64,000 nt of DNA, from positions 1-64,000 of the forward strand of contig JACRPN010000020.1 in assembly GCA_016223145.1 (NCBI GenBank). The letters are read 5' to 3'. Both the position numbers and the translations under genes were made by a program. Positions 8,471 through 17,995 of the stretch are shown piece after piece; the first letter of the stretch is position 1; each line of letters begins with the position of its first letter. The DNA is from Armatimonadota bacterium (GTDB lineage: Bacteria; Armatimonadota; Fimbriimonadia; Fimbriimonadales; Fimbriimonadaceae). The notes beneath the pieces were generated by a model. That model did no database searches. It was not told the DNA's origin and was given only the letters and a program-made list of their open reading frames with translations.

Positions 8471-9406
8471 ATGGCTGTTTCCAGGCGAGACGTTTTGCAG
8501 AAGGGAAGCGCGGCCGCTGCGGGCTTGGCGCTCACTGCCGTCATCCCCGCAAAGGAGCAATCCGCACCCTCACAGCGCTCCAAAATGCCGACCCGAAGTT
8601 TCGGCAAGACGGGCCGAAAGGTGTCTATTCTCGCTCTTGGGTCGGCAGAGCTCCCGAGCGGCGAGGCCACGGTCAAGGCCCTCAACGAGATGATCGACGC
8701 CGGTGTGAACTACTTCGACACCGCGCCGAGTTACCAGGGGGGCAACAGCGAGATCACCATAGGACAGGTGCTCAAGACCCGGCGAGAACAGGTCTTTCTG
8801 GCTACCAAGACCCTGGGCCGAAACGCCGACGCGGCCTATCGCGAGGTCCATGAGAGCCTCAAGCGGCTCCAGACCGGCCACATCGACCTTCTTCAGATCC
8901 ACTCGATCAACGACATGGGCACGCTCGACCAGGTCCTCAGCAAGGGCGGGGGTGTGGAGGGACTGGAACGCGCCAAGAAGGAGGGCCTCATCCGCCACAT
9001 CGGCATCACGGGCCACACGCGCCCCGAAGTCATCTCGAAGGCGCTGGACCGGTATCCGTTTGAGTCCATCCTTGTGGCCCTCAGTGCCCTGGACGCGAGC
9101 CTGAACGACTTTGCCGCCGAGGTCGTCCCCAAAGCCAAGAAGCTGGGAATCGGGGTTGTCGGGATGAAGGCGCTGAAGGGAATCGAGCGCGTGGATCGGT
9201 CCTTCGACTACGCCCGGTTCATGCGCTATGTCTGGTCGCTGGATGTCTCGACGCTGACGGTCGGGGTCCGTCAACTTCCGGAAGCCGCAAAGAACGTCGC
9301 TGCGGCGCTCGCCTTCAAGCCGATGTCCGCAGATGAAAAGGCGGCCTTCGCCAAGGAGATGGCGCCCCACGCCAACGCCAACAACCTCTGGTGGAAGCGG
9401 CAGTGA
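8471..9406 (+). CDS. Aldo/keto reductase with twin-arginine signal
   Basis: 311 residues. The N-terminus [20 protein letters not shown] is a twin-arginine export signal, so the folded enzyme with its cofactor is probably exported. The AKR barrel begins at ~residue 38 ([19 protein letters not shown]). The catalytic tetrad is visible: Asp and Tyr in [13 protein letters not shown], Lys in FLATKTLG and His in LLQIHSIND. Tat-exported aldo/keto reductases are common in this type of genome; the substrate is unknown. AGGA lies seven bases before the ATG. Its last 16 bases overlap the dut start, implying co-transcription. Confidence 0.88.
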   Translation: MAVSRRDVLQKGSAAAAGLALTAVIPAKEQSAPSQRSKMPTRSFGKTGRKVSILALGSAELPSGEATVKALNEMIDAGVNYFDTAPSYQGGNSEITIGQVLKTRREQVFLATKTLGRNADAAYREVHESLKRLQTGHIDLLQIHSINDMGTLDQVLSKGGGVEGLERAKKEGLIRHIGITGHTRPEVISKALDRYPFESILVALSALDASLNDFAAEVVPKAKKLGIGVVGMKALKGIERVDRSFDYARFMRYVWSLDVSTLTVGVRQLPEAAKNVAAALAFKPMSADEKAAFAKEMAPHANANNLWWKRQ

Positions 9407-9852
9407 TTGAGTCTCGTTCTCGCGTTCGCCTTGAGTTTTCCGTTGCTTCTGGAGCTTCGGCGCCCGAATACATGACCCCTGGCGCTGCGGGCATGGACCT
9501 TCGGTCGGTCGAAGAAGTGGTGCTCAAGCCGCTTGAGCGCCGGCTCGTCCCGACCGGTTTGCGCGTGGCGATTCCGGAAGGATATGAGGGGCAGGTGCGC
9601 CCACGCTCGGGGCTGGCGGTTCGGCACGGCATCTCGATGGTGAACACGCCGGGCACGATCGACTCCGACTATCGAGGCGAAATCAAGGTGCTCTTGATCA
9701 ATTTGGGCGATTCCATCGTCCAACTCGAAAAGGGCGAGCGAATCGCGCAGTTGGTGATCTGTCCCGTCGTCAGAGCGGAAATCGCCGTTGTTGAGTATTT
9801 GGATGAAACGGAACGAGGAGCAGGAGGTTTTGGGAGTACCGGAAAGCACTAG
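9391..9852 (+). CDS. dut: Deoxyuridine 5'-triphosphate nucleotidohydrolase (dUTPase)
   Basis: 153 residues. All five trimeric dUTPase motifs are present in order: [45 protein letters not shown] and the C-terminal [10 protein letters not shown] that closes over the active site. The enzyme converts dUTP to dUMP and pyrophosphate, keeping uracil out of DNA and supplying dTMP synthesis; cytoplasmic homotrimer. The GTG start at 9391 overlaps the reductase gene by 16 bp; the family alignment starts a few residues later. Confidence 0.95.
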   Translation: MEAAVIESRSRVRLEFSVASGASAPEYMTPGAAGMDLRSVEEVVLKPLERRLVPTGLRVAIPEGYEGQVRPRSGLAVRHGISMVNTPGTIDSDYRGEIKVLLINLGDSIVQLEKGERIAQLVICPVVRAEIAVVEYLDETERGAGGFGSTGKH

Positions 9853-10885
9853 GTCTGCGGTTTGCCCCAGGTGCTTTGCCGACCTGGCGTCTGGCGCGGA
9901 GTATTGCCCGGAATGCGGCGCTCCGATCGCCGATACCGGCTCGACGAACGCCAGCGACGCCCTCATCTACCCCGAGCTTGCCCGCGTGAACCTGCTTCGC
10001 ATGCGTGGCGACTACCCAAACGCAGAGCAGATATGCCTAAGCATCCTCCGGCGCTACCCCAACAATGCCACCGCGAACGGCCTCCTCGGCGACATTAACC
10101 TGGAACGGGGCGAACTCCAGAGCGCCATCGAATGGTACGAGTTGGCTCTTGACCTCACGCCGGAGGACGAGGGCGTCAGGCAGAAGCTCGCCCAAGCCCA
10201 GACCCGGCTGACGGACCAAGAGGCGCTCTCCACAGCCAAGCATCTCGGATTGCCGACGTCGCGCCCGAAGATCGGCCTGTACGTCGCGACCGTGCTTCTC
10301 GCCATCGTACTCATCAGCGCCTCGGCGTATGTCATCGGGACCAAGTCCGCCATGAATCCCCGGCGCGGGCCGGCAACGATCGACGCTCCCCTCGTAATCG
10401 AGCCGAAACCATCGAGCGGTGAGAACGGCAAAGGCGAGACCTCGGCGCCAGTCCCATCCGCTTCAAGCTTCGCTTCGACGATGACCGAAGAAGAGCATCA
10501 AGCCCTCCAGGAGGTCGTCCAGCGGCTGCCCGCCGAGGCGACCCAATTCCGCCTCATCGATATGCGCCTCGATCCGCGAAAGCCGAAAGATCGAGAGTCC
10601 GCGGTCCTCACCGCCGAACTTGTGTCGGATGGCGAGCCGGAGGCGTTGGCAAAGGTGTGCGCCGAGGCAGCGTTCGGCGCCATGCAAGATTTGGGCTCCA
10701 TCGGCGTCCGCCTAATCAGGGATGGAAAGCTTGCGGCGTACTTCGTCTTTAGGGGAGGCGAAGGAGGCACCACGCTCACGGAAACTTGGCCCACCGCCCC
10801 GCCCACAAATGGCAGCCCGGACGCAACCGGCTCTGATGCCGCGGCGCCGGACTCAACAGGCAAGCAACCGGGAACCGAGCCTTAG
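9803..10885 (+). CDS. Zinc-ribbon/TPR membrane protein of unknown function
   Basis: About 360 residues. An N-terminal zinc ribbon has paired cysteines (CPRCF..., CPECG), followed by TPR-like helices ([39 protein letters not shown]), a single membrane segment ([19 protein letters not shown], ~residues 150-170), a low-complexity Pro/Ser linker and a C-terminal domain ([17 protein letters not shown] through [10 protein letters not shown]). The topology suggests cytoplasmic zinc ribbon and TPRs with a domain outside. Start uncertain: TTG at 9788, ATG at 9803 (chosen) or TTG at 9830 just after AGGAGG; any of these overlaps the end of dut. No function can be assigned. Confidence 0.7.
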   Translation: MKRNEEQEVLGVPESTRSAVCPRCFADLASGAEYCPECGAPIADTGSTNASDALIYPELARVNLLRMRGDYPNAEQICLSILRRYPNNATANGLLGDINLERGELQSAIEWYELALDLTPEDEGVRQKLAQAQTRLTDQEALSTAKHLGLPTSRPKIGLYVATVLLAIVLISASAYVIGTKSAMNPRRGPATIDAPLVIEPKPSSGENGKGETSAPVPSASSFASTMTEEEHQALQEVVQRLPAEATQFRLIDMRLDPRKPKDRESAVLTAELVSDGEPEALAKVCAEAAFGAMQDLGSIGVRLIRDGKLAAYFVFRGGEGGTTLTETWPTAPPTNGSPDATGSDAAAPDSTGKQPGTEP

Positions 10886-11050
10886 TCCGTAGCGGGACCA
10901 TTGAGAAAGGCCTGGGCCATGCCCCGCCCGGGTCGCTCACGCTCAAGAAATGGAGTCTCAGGCTCCCATCCGGCATAATGCAACGGCTCCTTTTTGGGAC
11001 CTTTGTCGCTGGCCTGAAACTTCTGGCACTGCGCCCTGCGAATTAACACT

Positions 11051-13039
11051 ATGCGTCGTTCCCTGTCCATTCTGGGGGCCTGTTTGGCCCTGCATGCCCT
11101 TGCGTCGGCCGACCACAACCGGATCCTGCCTGGCAAGCGGATCGCCGTTCCCCCCAGGGTCGATGGTGTGGTGGACGCCAAGGAATGGGAGAGTGCGGCC
11201 GCCTCAAGCGAGTTTGTGCATGTGCAGAGCGGGCAGAAGACGCCCTGGGATTGCACCATCTACGCCTGCTACGATTCGGAGAACCTCTATTTCGCGTTCA
11301 CCAACCCCGACCCTCAACCCAGCCAAATCCGCGCCACCGAATACCGGCGCAGCGCCAGCCTCGACGGAAACGACTACAACATCATCCTCATCAACCCGTT
11401 TGGGACGCACCAGGGGCGTGACGTTTCACAGTTCAACGTTGGCGCCGGAGGCGGCATGGCCGCTCAATTCGCTGGGGGCCGTGCTGCCAAGCGCGAGTGG
11501 GAAGGAGAATGGGACGCCAAATCGCGCATCACCGAGCGCGGATGGGAGTGCGAGGTCCGCATCCCGTGGAAGATCCTGAGGCTTCCGGCTGGCGGACGGC
11601 GCGACATCGAGATCAATTTCGCCCGAGTCATTCCGCGGGCGCAGCTTGGGATCTCGTGGTGCGATATCGGCGACAACGAGCGCATGGACTACAACGGCAG
11701 TTGGGCTGGGGTCGAGATTCCAGCCATCGCCGAGGCAAGGGAGGTCCTGATGCTCCCGTATGTGATTGGCGGATACGACAAAGACGGCCAATCGGAGATC
11801 ATCAATGCCGGCCTCGACCTGCGGCACCAGTTCAACTCCCAGATCACAGGGCTCGGCACGATCAACCCGGATTTCCGCAACGTCGAGGGGCAGGTGCTCG
11901 GACTCGCGTTTTCTCGCTTTGAACGCCTTGCCGATGAGAAGCGGCCGTTCTTTGTGGAAGGAAAGAACGAGTTCCAGCTCGGAGGCATGTCGGCTTCCCT
12001 GTTCTCGCCGCAGCGCATTCGATCCATCGATGTGGGCGCAAAGGCCTTCGGCAAGCTGAACGACAAGGACTCGTTCGGCACCCTCTTCACGGGGCGAATC
12101 GGGCACGAGTCGTCGGGTGTCGCCCGGTTTCACCGAGCCTGGGGAGACCAAGGCGGCGTGACGCTTGGCACCGTCTATTGGGACGACCCCGACGGCGGTG
12201 TCCGCAATCAGGCTTCCGAAGCGCTGGTGGTCCAACAGGGAAAGAATTGGGGTTGGGACTTCGTCTACGACGAAACGCAAGATCGAGACCGCGGAAAGGG
12301 CCGAAGGATGGACGTCGACCTGCTCTATCGGAACAACAACTCCTTCGCTAGCTTTGGCTATCAGGCGATCTCCGAGGACTTCCTTCCCCGCATCGGCTTT
12401 GCGCCTCGAACGGGCTACGAGGGCCTCAACGCGTTCTTCCAGTACCAGAAGGCGATGCAGAAGGGCGCTTGGAACGAGCTCCAGGTCCAGACCTTCTGGC
12501 AGGACTTCTCCAAGGAAAAGAGCAACGACGTGTACCTTCGCTCGTTGTGGACGTCTATCGAGGGCGTCACGCGGTCAGACCTCAACCTTCAGCTTGAGTT
12601 CAATTACGAGAACTACCTCGGAGAGGAAGCGCGCTTTGGAACCTTGGAGGCGAAGTATCCCGACAACGATCCCTACCACAGTTACCGGCTGAGCTACACT
12701 TCCGGCTCGGTTGGGACCACGCCCTACAGCCTGTGGACTGCTCGTGCGAACTACCGCACCAACTCCAAGATCACCTTCACCCCGGCCCTGCAGTTCGAGC
12801 GCTTCGGGTCGACGCTCCAGGAGCAGCACATCCTGGGCGTCTCTTACGAGATCGACCAGCACCAGTCGATCGGGGGCCGCGCGGTCATCCGCGACAAGCA
12901 TGTGAACTGGTACATGGCCTATCGCAAGTCGGGGAACCTGGGCGCGGAGTATTACTTGATCCTCGGGGACCCGAACGCCGAGAAATTCCAGCAGCGGATC
13001 ATCGTGAAGGCGGTGTTTCCCGTGAACTGGAAGCTCTGA
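11051..13039 (+). CDS. DUF5916 protein with N-terminal CBM9-like domain, outer-membrane barrel-like
   Basis: 662 residues with a signal peptide (LSILGACLALHALASA). Residues ~25-220 look like a family-9 carbohydrate-binding fold: PPRVDGVVDAKEWESA, a Trp-containing CTIYACYDSENLYFAF stretch and CEVRIPWKILRLPAGG, as in xylanase CBM9 modules. The rest matches the DUF5916 type (ITGLGTINPDFRNVEGQV, DEKRPFFVEGKNEFQLGG), followed by alternating aromatic strands to the C-terminus suggesting a beta-barrel. Such proteins are thought to be outer-membrane and carbohydrate-related, but no reaction is established. A glycosidase-like gene follows 40 bp downstream, consistent with a polysaccharide role. Confidence 0.82.
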   Translation: MRRSLSILGACLALHALASADHNRILPGKRIAVPPRVDGVVDAKEWESAAASSEFVHVQSGQKTPWDCTIYACYDSENLYFAFTNPDPQPSQIRATEYRRSASLDGNDYNIILINPFGTHQGRDVSQFNVGAGGGMAAQFAGGRAAKREWEGEWDAKSRITERGWECEVRIPWKILRLPAGGRRDIEINFARVIPRAQLGISWCDIGDNERMDYNGSWAGVEIPAIAEAREVLMLPYVIGGYDKDGQSEIINAGLDLRHQFNSQITGLGTINPDFRNVEGQVLGLAFSRFERLADEKRPFFVEGKNEFQLGGMSASLFSPQRIRSIDVGAKAFGKLNDKDSFGTLFTGRIGHESSGVARFHRAWGDQGGVTLGTVYWDDPDGGVRNQASEALVVQQGKNWGWDFVYDETQDRDRGKGRRMDVDLLYRNNNSFASFGYQAISEDFLPRIGFAPRTGYEGLNAFFQYQKAMQKGAWNELQVQTFWQDFSKEKSNDVYLRSLWTSIEGVTRSDLNLQLEFNYENYLGEEARFGTLEAKYPDNDPYHSYRLSYTSGSVGTTPYSLWTARANYRTNSKITFTPALQFERFGSTLQEQHILGVSYEIDQHQSIGGRAVIRDKHVNWYMAYRKSGNLGAEYYLILGDPNAEKFQQRIIVKAVFPVNWKL

Positions 13040-13079
13040 TCGGGAAGGGAGGGGGCTTCCCTGTCTCGAATTCAGAGCC

Positions 13080-14873
13080 ATGCTCTTGGTTTCACACTTG
13101 GCGCTCTTACTGCTCGCAGGTCCAGATCTGACGCCACAAGGGCCTTCCAACGCGCCGCGGTTTGATAGGGTCTATCCGCTGCCAGGGCTCAGCGGCGTGA
13201 TGGCCGACCAGGTGCTGTACCGCCAGGGCCTCGCAGCCTCCTTTGCCCGCTCGCAGGGGCGCCAGGCGCGGGTCCTTTGGGTGGACTGCACTGCAAACAT
13301 CGACCGCTACAACACCGAGGAGAAGGTGCGTACGCTAATCGCAAAGGTGAAGGACGCCGGGTTCAACACCCTGGTGCTCGACATCAAACCGATCAGCGGC
13401 GAGGTGATCTACAAGAGCAGCCTCGCTCCCAAACTCAGAGAATGGCGCAGCTTCAAGCTGGCCGAAGACTACGATGCGCTCGAAGTCATGTGCCGCGAGG
13501 CGAAAGCGGCGGGCCTTTCGTTTCTGGTGAGCCTGAACGCCTTCAGCGAGGGCCACCGGATTACCAAGACCGGACCTGGCTACGCCACTCCAGAACTGCA
13601 ATCCGTGCTCTATGAGCCTCTGCCAACGCTGTTGATCGGCGACGCTTCCTTTCCGGTCTGGCCAAGAGTCAATGAGCCGCCCGCCTCGGCCGAGATGCTC
13701 AACGCCTACACGACAAGTGTTCTGCTCCCGGCGCCGAAACCCGGCCGCTTCGCGATCGCTCTCACGAAGGAGGGGAGGATTGTCGACGGCTACGCGGGCG
13801 GTGGCGTTCCAGGCTCCACGATCACGATGCCGGCCGGCGGAAGCATCGTCATCGGCGAAGGAAGCGGAAGCGAGTTTCTCCGTCAGCATGCGACGCCCGG
13901 CGCCTATGCCGCAATCGAGGTCAAGCCGCTCTTCGTGCCCACTTCGGCGAGGCCCGAACAGCAGATTCCACTGATGATGAACCCCAACGACCCTCGCGTC
14001 CAGGAGCGCGCGCGCGCCATTCTGAAAGAGGTCGCAACGAACTACCCGATCGACGGGATCATCTACGACGACCGGCTCCGATATGCGGGCCTCAATGCCG
14101 ACTTCAGCGCTGCCTCAAGGGTGTCCTTCGAGAAGTTTGTCGGAAAGAAGCTGGCGTGGCCAGGCGACATCTATACCTATCACTATACCTTCAACTGGAC
14201 GCGCGGCATCACGCCTGGACCCTTCTTTCAGGCCTGGCTGGAGTGGCGCGCCTCGACGCTCCGCGACTACGTTCGCAGCGCTAGAGAAGCCGTCAAAGCG
14301 GCGCGCCCGAGCGCCCTGTTTGGCGTGTATGCCGGTTCCTGGTTCGGCGAGTACGCGAACTTGGGTTCGAATTACGGTTCTCCGGAGAATGAGGCGGGTT
14401 TCTGGTATCTGACCGACCGCTACCGCAAGTTTGGTTTCGCAGGGGAACTGGACTTCTTGATTACCGGCTGTTACTACGCAACGGCGACAATCTTCGAGGC
14501 AATGCAGCGCAGCACTTCGCTTGGCGCAACGGTGGAGTACGCCGGTTACCTCAGTTCCCAGGTCGCACGAGACCAAACCTGGACCTATGCCGGGCTCTCC
14601 CTAAGCGACTTCAAGGGCAACCCGGTGGGCCTTGCGCAAGCGCTCCAGGGCGCCTGCGTCAACACCACAGGGGTGATGGTCTTCGACCTCTCACACGACA
14701 TCGAGCCGATGTGGCCGTTGTTCAAGCAAGCGTTCAGACACCCGAGGCGGCCACCCCACGAGGACCCCAATTTGACTGCTGAATTGAGGCGCCGATCGGC
14801 CTCACTGGATCGCGCCGGCCTCCGCCGCCCTCCCGTCATTATCGCCGCAGGTCTGCCCGGAACGGGCCAATAA
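13080..14873 (+). CDS. Glycosyl hydrolase-like protein (GHL10/family-10-like)
   Basis: 597 residues with a short signal peptide (LLVSHLALLLLAG). A TIM-barrel of the GHL10 type is visible in two stretches: ~60-165 (LWVDCTANIDRY, GFNTLVLDIKPISGEVIY, LSFLVSLNAFSEGH) and ~300-520 (MMNPNDPRVQERARAIL, YPIDGIIYDDRLRY, FGVYAGSWFGEYANLG). The insert between them (~175-290) looks like a beta-sandwich. The YDDRLRY acidic pair is a candidate catalytic site. Exported, probably acting on a cell-wall or environmental polysaccharide; substrate unknown. It follows the DUF5916/CBM9 gene and precedes serS by 16 bp. Confidence 0.82.
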   Translation: MLLVSHLALLLLAGPDLTPQGPSNAPRFDRVYPLPGLSGVMADQVLYRQGLAASFARSQGRQARVLWVDCTANIDRYNTEEKVRTLIAKVKDAGFNTLVLDIKPISGEVIYKSSLAPKLREWRSFKLAEDYDALEVMCREAKAAGLSFLVSLNAFSEGHRITKTGPGYATPELQSVLYEPLPTLLIGDASFPVWPRVNEPPASAEMLNAYTTSVLLPAPKPGRFAIALTKEGRIVDGYAGGGVPGSTITMPAGGSIVIGEGSGSEFLRQHATPGAYAAIEVKPLFVPTSARPEQQIPLMMNPNDPRVQERARAILKEVATNYPIDGIIYDDRLRYAGLNADFSAASRVSFEKFVGKKLAWPGDIYTYHYTFNWTRGITPGPFFQAWLEWRASTLRDYVRSAREAVKAARPSALFGVYAGSWFGEYANLGSNYGSPENEAGFWYLTDRYRKFGFAGELDFLITGCYYATATIFEAMQRSTSLGATVEYAGYLSSQVARDQTWTYAGLSLSDFKGNPVGLAQALQGACVNTTGVMVFDLSHDIEPMWPLFKQAFRHPRRPPHEDPNLTAELRRRSASLDRAGLRRPPVIIAAGLPGTGQ

Positions 14874-14889
14874 AGGTACAAAAAGACCC

Positions 14890-16167
14890 ATGCTGGACCG
14901 TCAGTTCATCCGCAACAACCCCGACGCCGTCAAGGCCGGCGCACGAAAAAAGGGCATCGACGTCCCGATCGACGCCTTTTTGAAGGTTGACGCCGACTTT
15001 CGCGCCCTCCGGGCCCGCCTCGACCTGCAACGTTCGGAACTGAACACCGCCAGCAAGGCCATCGGGCAGCTCATGGGCCAGGGCAAGAAGGAGGCCGCGG
15101 AAGCTGAGAAGGCTCACGCTAAGGCGCTGAGCGACTCCATAAAAGAAGGGGAAGGCGAGGAGCGCGACCTTGAGCAGCGCCTGCGGGACCTTGAGCTCGA
15201 CTTTCCAAACATGCCCCACGAGTCCGTCCCCGAGGGCCTAACCGCAGACCGCAACGTGGTGGTGCGCGCCTGGGGCGAAAAGCCGTCCTTTGAATTCGAG
15301 CCAAAGGCCCACTGGGACCTCTGCACGGCGCTCGGCATGATCGACCTGGAACGCGGCGCAAAAATCTCAGGCAGCGGGTTCGTGGTTTATCGCGGCTGGG
15401 GAGCAAGGCTTCAGCGATCCCTCTTCAACTACATGGTGGATGAGCAGACCTTGAGGCAGGGGTACGAGGAGATCTACCCGCCCTACATGGTGAATTCCGC
15501 GAGCCTGATGGGAACGGGGCAGCTTCCCAAGTTCGGGTCGGAGCTCTATCGGGCCGACGACGACCTTTGGATGATCCCCACGGCGGAAGTGCCGGTGACG
15601 AACCTCTACCGAGATGAGATCTTGGAGCCGTGGCAGCTTCCGATGAAGTTTGCCGCCTTCTCCGGGTGCTTCCGCCGGGAGGCGGGCGCTGCAGGCAAGG
15701 ACACGCGGGGCATCCAGCGCGTGCACGAGTTCGATAAGGTGGAGCTGGTCAAATACACGACCCCCGAATCGAGCTATGACGAGCACGAGGCGCTGACAGC
15801 CGACGCCGAAGCCATCCTACAGGCGATGGGGCTCCACTACCGAGTGGTGCTCTGTTGCGGCGGCGAGATGAGCGCGACCAACGCCAAACAGTACGATCTC
15901 GAAGTCTGGGCGCCAGGGATTGGGACCTATCTGGAGGTCTCCTCCTGCAGCAATTTCGTGGATTATCAGGCACGGCGAGCCAACATCCGGTTTCGCCGGG
16001 GCGCCGGTGAGAAGCCGGAGTTTGTGCACACACTCAATGGCAGCGGTCTGGCGTGCCCCCGGCTGTTTATCGCGATCGCCGAAACCTATCAGAAGCCCGA
16101 CGGCGCTATCGAGATTCCAGAGCCTCTGCGCGGCTATATCGGAACGGACATGATCCTCAATCCCTGA
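14890..16167 (+). CDS. serS: Seryl-tRNA synthetase
   Basis: 425 residues, normal length. Residues ~1-100 form the long N-terminal coiled-coil arm ([20 protein letters not shown] to [12 protein letters not shown]) that grips the tRNA variable arm. The class II catalytic core shows motif 2 in [18 protein letters not shown] and motif 3 in [18 protein letters not shown], plus [15 protein letters not shown]. It charges tRNA-Ser (and tRNA-Sec) with serine using ATP; cytoplasmic homodimer. No clear Shine-Dalgarno precedes the ATG; a weak TACAAA lies seven bases before it. csaA starts 2 bp after the stop. Confidence 0.96.
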   Translation: MLDRQFIRNNPDAVKAGARKKGIDVPIDAFLKVDADFRALRARLDLQRSELNTASKAIGQLMGQGKKEAAEAEKAHAKALSDSIKEGEGEERDLEQRLRDLELDFPNMPHESVPEGLTADRNVVVRAWGEKPSFEFEPKAHWDLCTALGMIDLERGAKISGSGFVVYRGWGARLQRSLFNYMVDEQTLRQGYEEIYPPYMVNSASLMGTGQLPKFGSELYRADDDLWMIPTAEVPVTNLYRDEILEPWQLPMKFAAFSGCFRREAGAAGKDTRGIQRVHEFDKVELVKYTTPESSYDEHEALTADAEAILQAMGLHYRVVLCCGGEMSATNAKQYDLEVWAPGIGTYLEVSSCSNFVDYQARRANIRFRRGAGEKPEFVHTLNGSGLACPRLFIAIAETYQKPDGAIEIPEPLRGYIGTDMILNP

Positions 16168-16169
16168 CC

Positions 16170-16505
16170 ATGGAGCCGATCTCCTGGGACCACTTCGAAC
16201 AGGTCGAATTGAGGGTCGGCACGATCATCCGCGCGGAGCCCTTCCCCGAGGCACGAAAGCCAGCCATTAAGCTGTGGGTCGACTTCGGCGAGTTCGGCAT
16301 TAAGCAATCGAGCGCCCAGATCACGGTGCACTACACGCCCGAAAGCCTCGTCGGCAGACAGGTTCTCGGCGTTCTGAATTTCGCCCCCAAACGCATTGCC
16401 GGATTTGAGTCTCAGGTGCTCGTCACCGGGTTCGCCGATGAAGGTGGCGCGGTGATTCTTGCGGGCCCCGAGCGCCCTGTCCCGAACGGGACCAAGTTGT
16501 TTTGA
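16170..16505 (+). CDS. csaA: tRNA-binding protein, CsaA-like (EMAP-II OB fold)
   Basis: 111 residues from the ATG two bases after the serS stop. The protein is almost all one EMAP-II/tRNA-binding OB domain: [64 protein letters not shown], then EVLV-like SQVLVTGF. Matches the CsaA family, described as a chaperone/secretion-related protein in Bacillus and a structural relative of the tRNA-binding domain of Met- and Tyr-tRNA synthetases. Co-transcription with serS fits a tRNA-related role. Longer open frames upstream lie inside serS and are not used. Confidence 0.9.
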   Translation: MEPISWDHFEQVELRVGTIIRAEPFPEARKPAIKLWVDFGEFGIKQSSAQITVHYTPESLVGRQVLGVLNFAPKRIAGFESQVLVTGFADEGGAVILAGPERPVPNGTKLF

Positions 16506-16583
16506 CAGGTTTTTGCGGGCTTCCTAAAGAACCGTAGGAATACGCGCCGACTATTAACCTTGGATTCCAGGAGGGACACCAGG

Positions 16584-17033
16584 ATGAAACAGTTTCTATC
16601 GATCTGTGCGCTGAGCGCGCTTCTCGTCAACGCAGCCTTTGCGCAGAAGGCCACCACCAAAGCTGCCGCCCTCAAGAGCGAGCCAGGCACGGTCTGGCAG
16701 GGCAGCAACACCAAGAAGGCTGAAGCCAGCCACGCCAAGCCCGGCGCCCATGTCGACGGCGACAAGTCGATGACCAAGAAGGACGCCATGTGCTGCCAGC
16801 CGTGCGCCTGCAAGGACGGCGCGAAAGCCGCCAAATGGACGGCCGTGGACCCGTGGGGCAAAGCTCACATGAGCTTCAAGATCTTCGTACCCGGCAAGGG
16901 CTACGAGTTCTACGCTAACAAGAATGTGGCGATCGAGGCCTTCAACAACTATTCCGACCAGGGCATGAAGGTTGGCCAGATCCAGAAGATCTCCAACAAG
17001 ATCTGGACGCCGATCAAAGCCCAGAAGGCCTAG
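16584..17033 (+). CDS. Small secreted protein with CCQPCAC cysteine cluster, unknown
   Basis: 149 residues from the ATG at 16584, preceded by AGGAGGGA at good spacing; the longer frame upstream is not needed. Signal peptide MKQFLSICALSALLVNAAFA, then a Lys/Ala-rich linker, a short cysteine cluster MCCQPCACKDGAK at about residue 72, and a C-terminal basic domain (AHMSFKIFVPGKGYEFYANK, QIQKISNKIWTPIKAQ). The four clustered cysteines could bind metal or form disulfides after export. No family recognised. It ends 35 bp before a strong bidirectional hairpin. Confidence 0.75.
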   Translation: MKQFLSICALSALLVNAAFAQKATTKAAALKSEPGTVWQGSNTKKAEASHAKPGAHVDGDKSMTKKDAMCCQPCACKDGAKAAKWTAVDPWGKAHMSFKIFVPGKGYEFYANKNVAIEAFNNYSDQGMKVGQIQKISNKIWTPIKAQKA

Positions 17034-17068
17034 ACCTTCCAGTCAGGCAAATCGCCCCGAATCCAAAT

Positions 17069-17102
17069 GCACGAGGGCTGCGGCTATCCGCAGCCCTCGT
17101 GC
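17069..17102. terminator. Bidirectional hairpin between convergent genes
   Basis: GCACGAGGGCTGCGG, loop CTAT, then its exact complement: a perfect 15-bp stem between the convergent secreted-protein and hydrolase genes. No long T-run follows on either side, so termination may depend on the strong stem. Confidence 0.75.
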
Positions 17103-17130
17103 TTGCGTCTTGGGCCCCGAGCTTCAAAAC

Positions 17131-17922
17131 TCAAGGAGCGACTGCCGCCAGCCACTCATCCACGTTCTTCCAATAGAAGGCCGACTGTTTGCACTTTTCC
17201 GGAATCAGCGCTGAGGCGCCGTGGACTCCCCCTTCGATCCACACGATCTTGGCTTTGCCGTCCCCATGTTCCTCGGTCGCGAAAAACAGCTTTTTCAGCG
17301 ACTCTTCGGCTTCTTCCGCAGTACCGGCGTAAAGGTGCGGCACGTCGATGCGCTGAGTCCAGATATAAGGCGTGCGTTTGTCCTCGAAGTACTCCCCCGG
17401 AGAGAAAGCCAGGATGCCGGCCAAGTCGTTTCCGTGATCCAGCGCTAATCTGATCACCAGACTCGCCGAATAGCTGCTGCCGCAGGCGAGGATGGTCTCA
17501 TACTTCTTTTGCTTTGCCCAGGCCAAGGCGGCCTCCAGATCGGGATAGGCGTCCATGTATCCCTTTCCACCCTTTGCTCCAGCAGCAGTCCTGTTCTGAT
17601 AGCCAAAGAGGTCGCCGCCCGAACGCTGGTCGATCGCCAGAACGTCGAAGCCCTTCTCGACGAACTTGGGAGCGATCTTGGCGTATTCCCACGAACTCGA
17701 GCCAGCCTGGTGGAAACACAGGACCACTTTCTTGTGCCCGCCCGACTTGGCCTCGAAAAATTGGCCAAAGACCTTGACGCCGTCGGCGGCCTCGAGGGTC
17801 GTCTCGGTGGCCCCGGCCGAGGGCTTGTCCGCAGGTTTGGCGGCGTTGGCGGTACCGTCGCTTCCGCAGCCCGCCAGCACACAAGCCGACGCCAACAACA
17901 TCAGAGCGAGGCATGATCTCAT
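17131..17922 (-). CDS. Alpha/beta-hydrolase lipoprotein
   Basis: 263 residues. Lipoprotein signal LMLLASACVLAGC with the lipid-acceptor Cys at about residue 19, then a Thr/Ala linker. The hydrolase domain shows VVLCFHQAGSSSWEYAK (oxyanion region), VLAIDQRSGGDLFG, the nucleophile elbow ILACGSSYSASLV (Ser in G-S-S-Y-S) and a C-terminal GVHGASAL with the likely catalytic His. It resembles membrane-anchored dienelactone-hydrolase/esterase proteins; substrate unknown. Start codon is six bases after a CATAAT box without Shine-Dalgarno, indicating a leaderless mRNA. Confidence 0.85.
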   Translation of the reverse strand: MRSCLALMLLASACVLAGCGSDGTANAAKPADKPSAGATETTLEAADGVKVFGQFFEAKSGGHKKVVLCFHQAGSSSWEYAKIAPKFVEKGFDVLAIDQRSGGDLFGYQNRTAAGAKGGKGYMDAYPDLEAALAWAKQKKYETILACGSSYSASLVIRLALDHGNDLAGILAFSPGEYFEDKRTPYIWTQRIDVPHLYAGTAEEAEESLKKLFFATEEHGDGKAKIVWIEGGVHGASALIPEKCKQSAFYWKNVDEWLAAVAP

Positions 17923-17928
17923 GCGGCT

Positions 17929-17934
17929 ATTATG
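17929..17934 (-). promoter_or_regulatory. -10 box CATAAT six bases before the hydrolase ATG
   Basis: Minus-strand CATAAT, six-base spacer AGCCGC, then ATG at 17922; no Shine-Dalgarno. Spacing predicts transcription starting at the ATG. Confidence 0.5.
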
Positions 17935-17995
17935 CGCCGCCCACCGTACTGTTTAGGCCACAAATGTGCCCCGTCATCTCGACAAGCATTGAGAG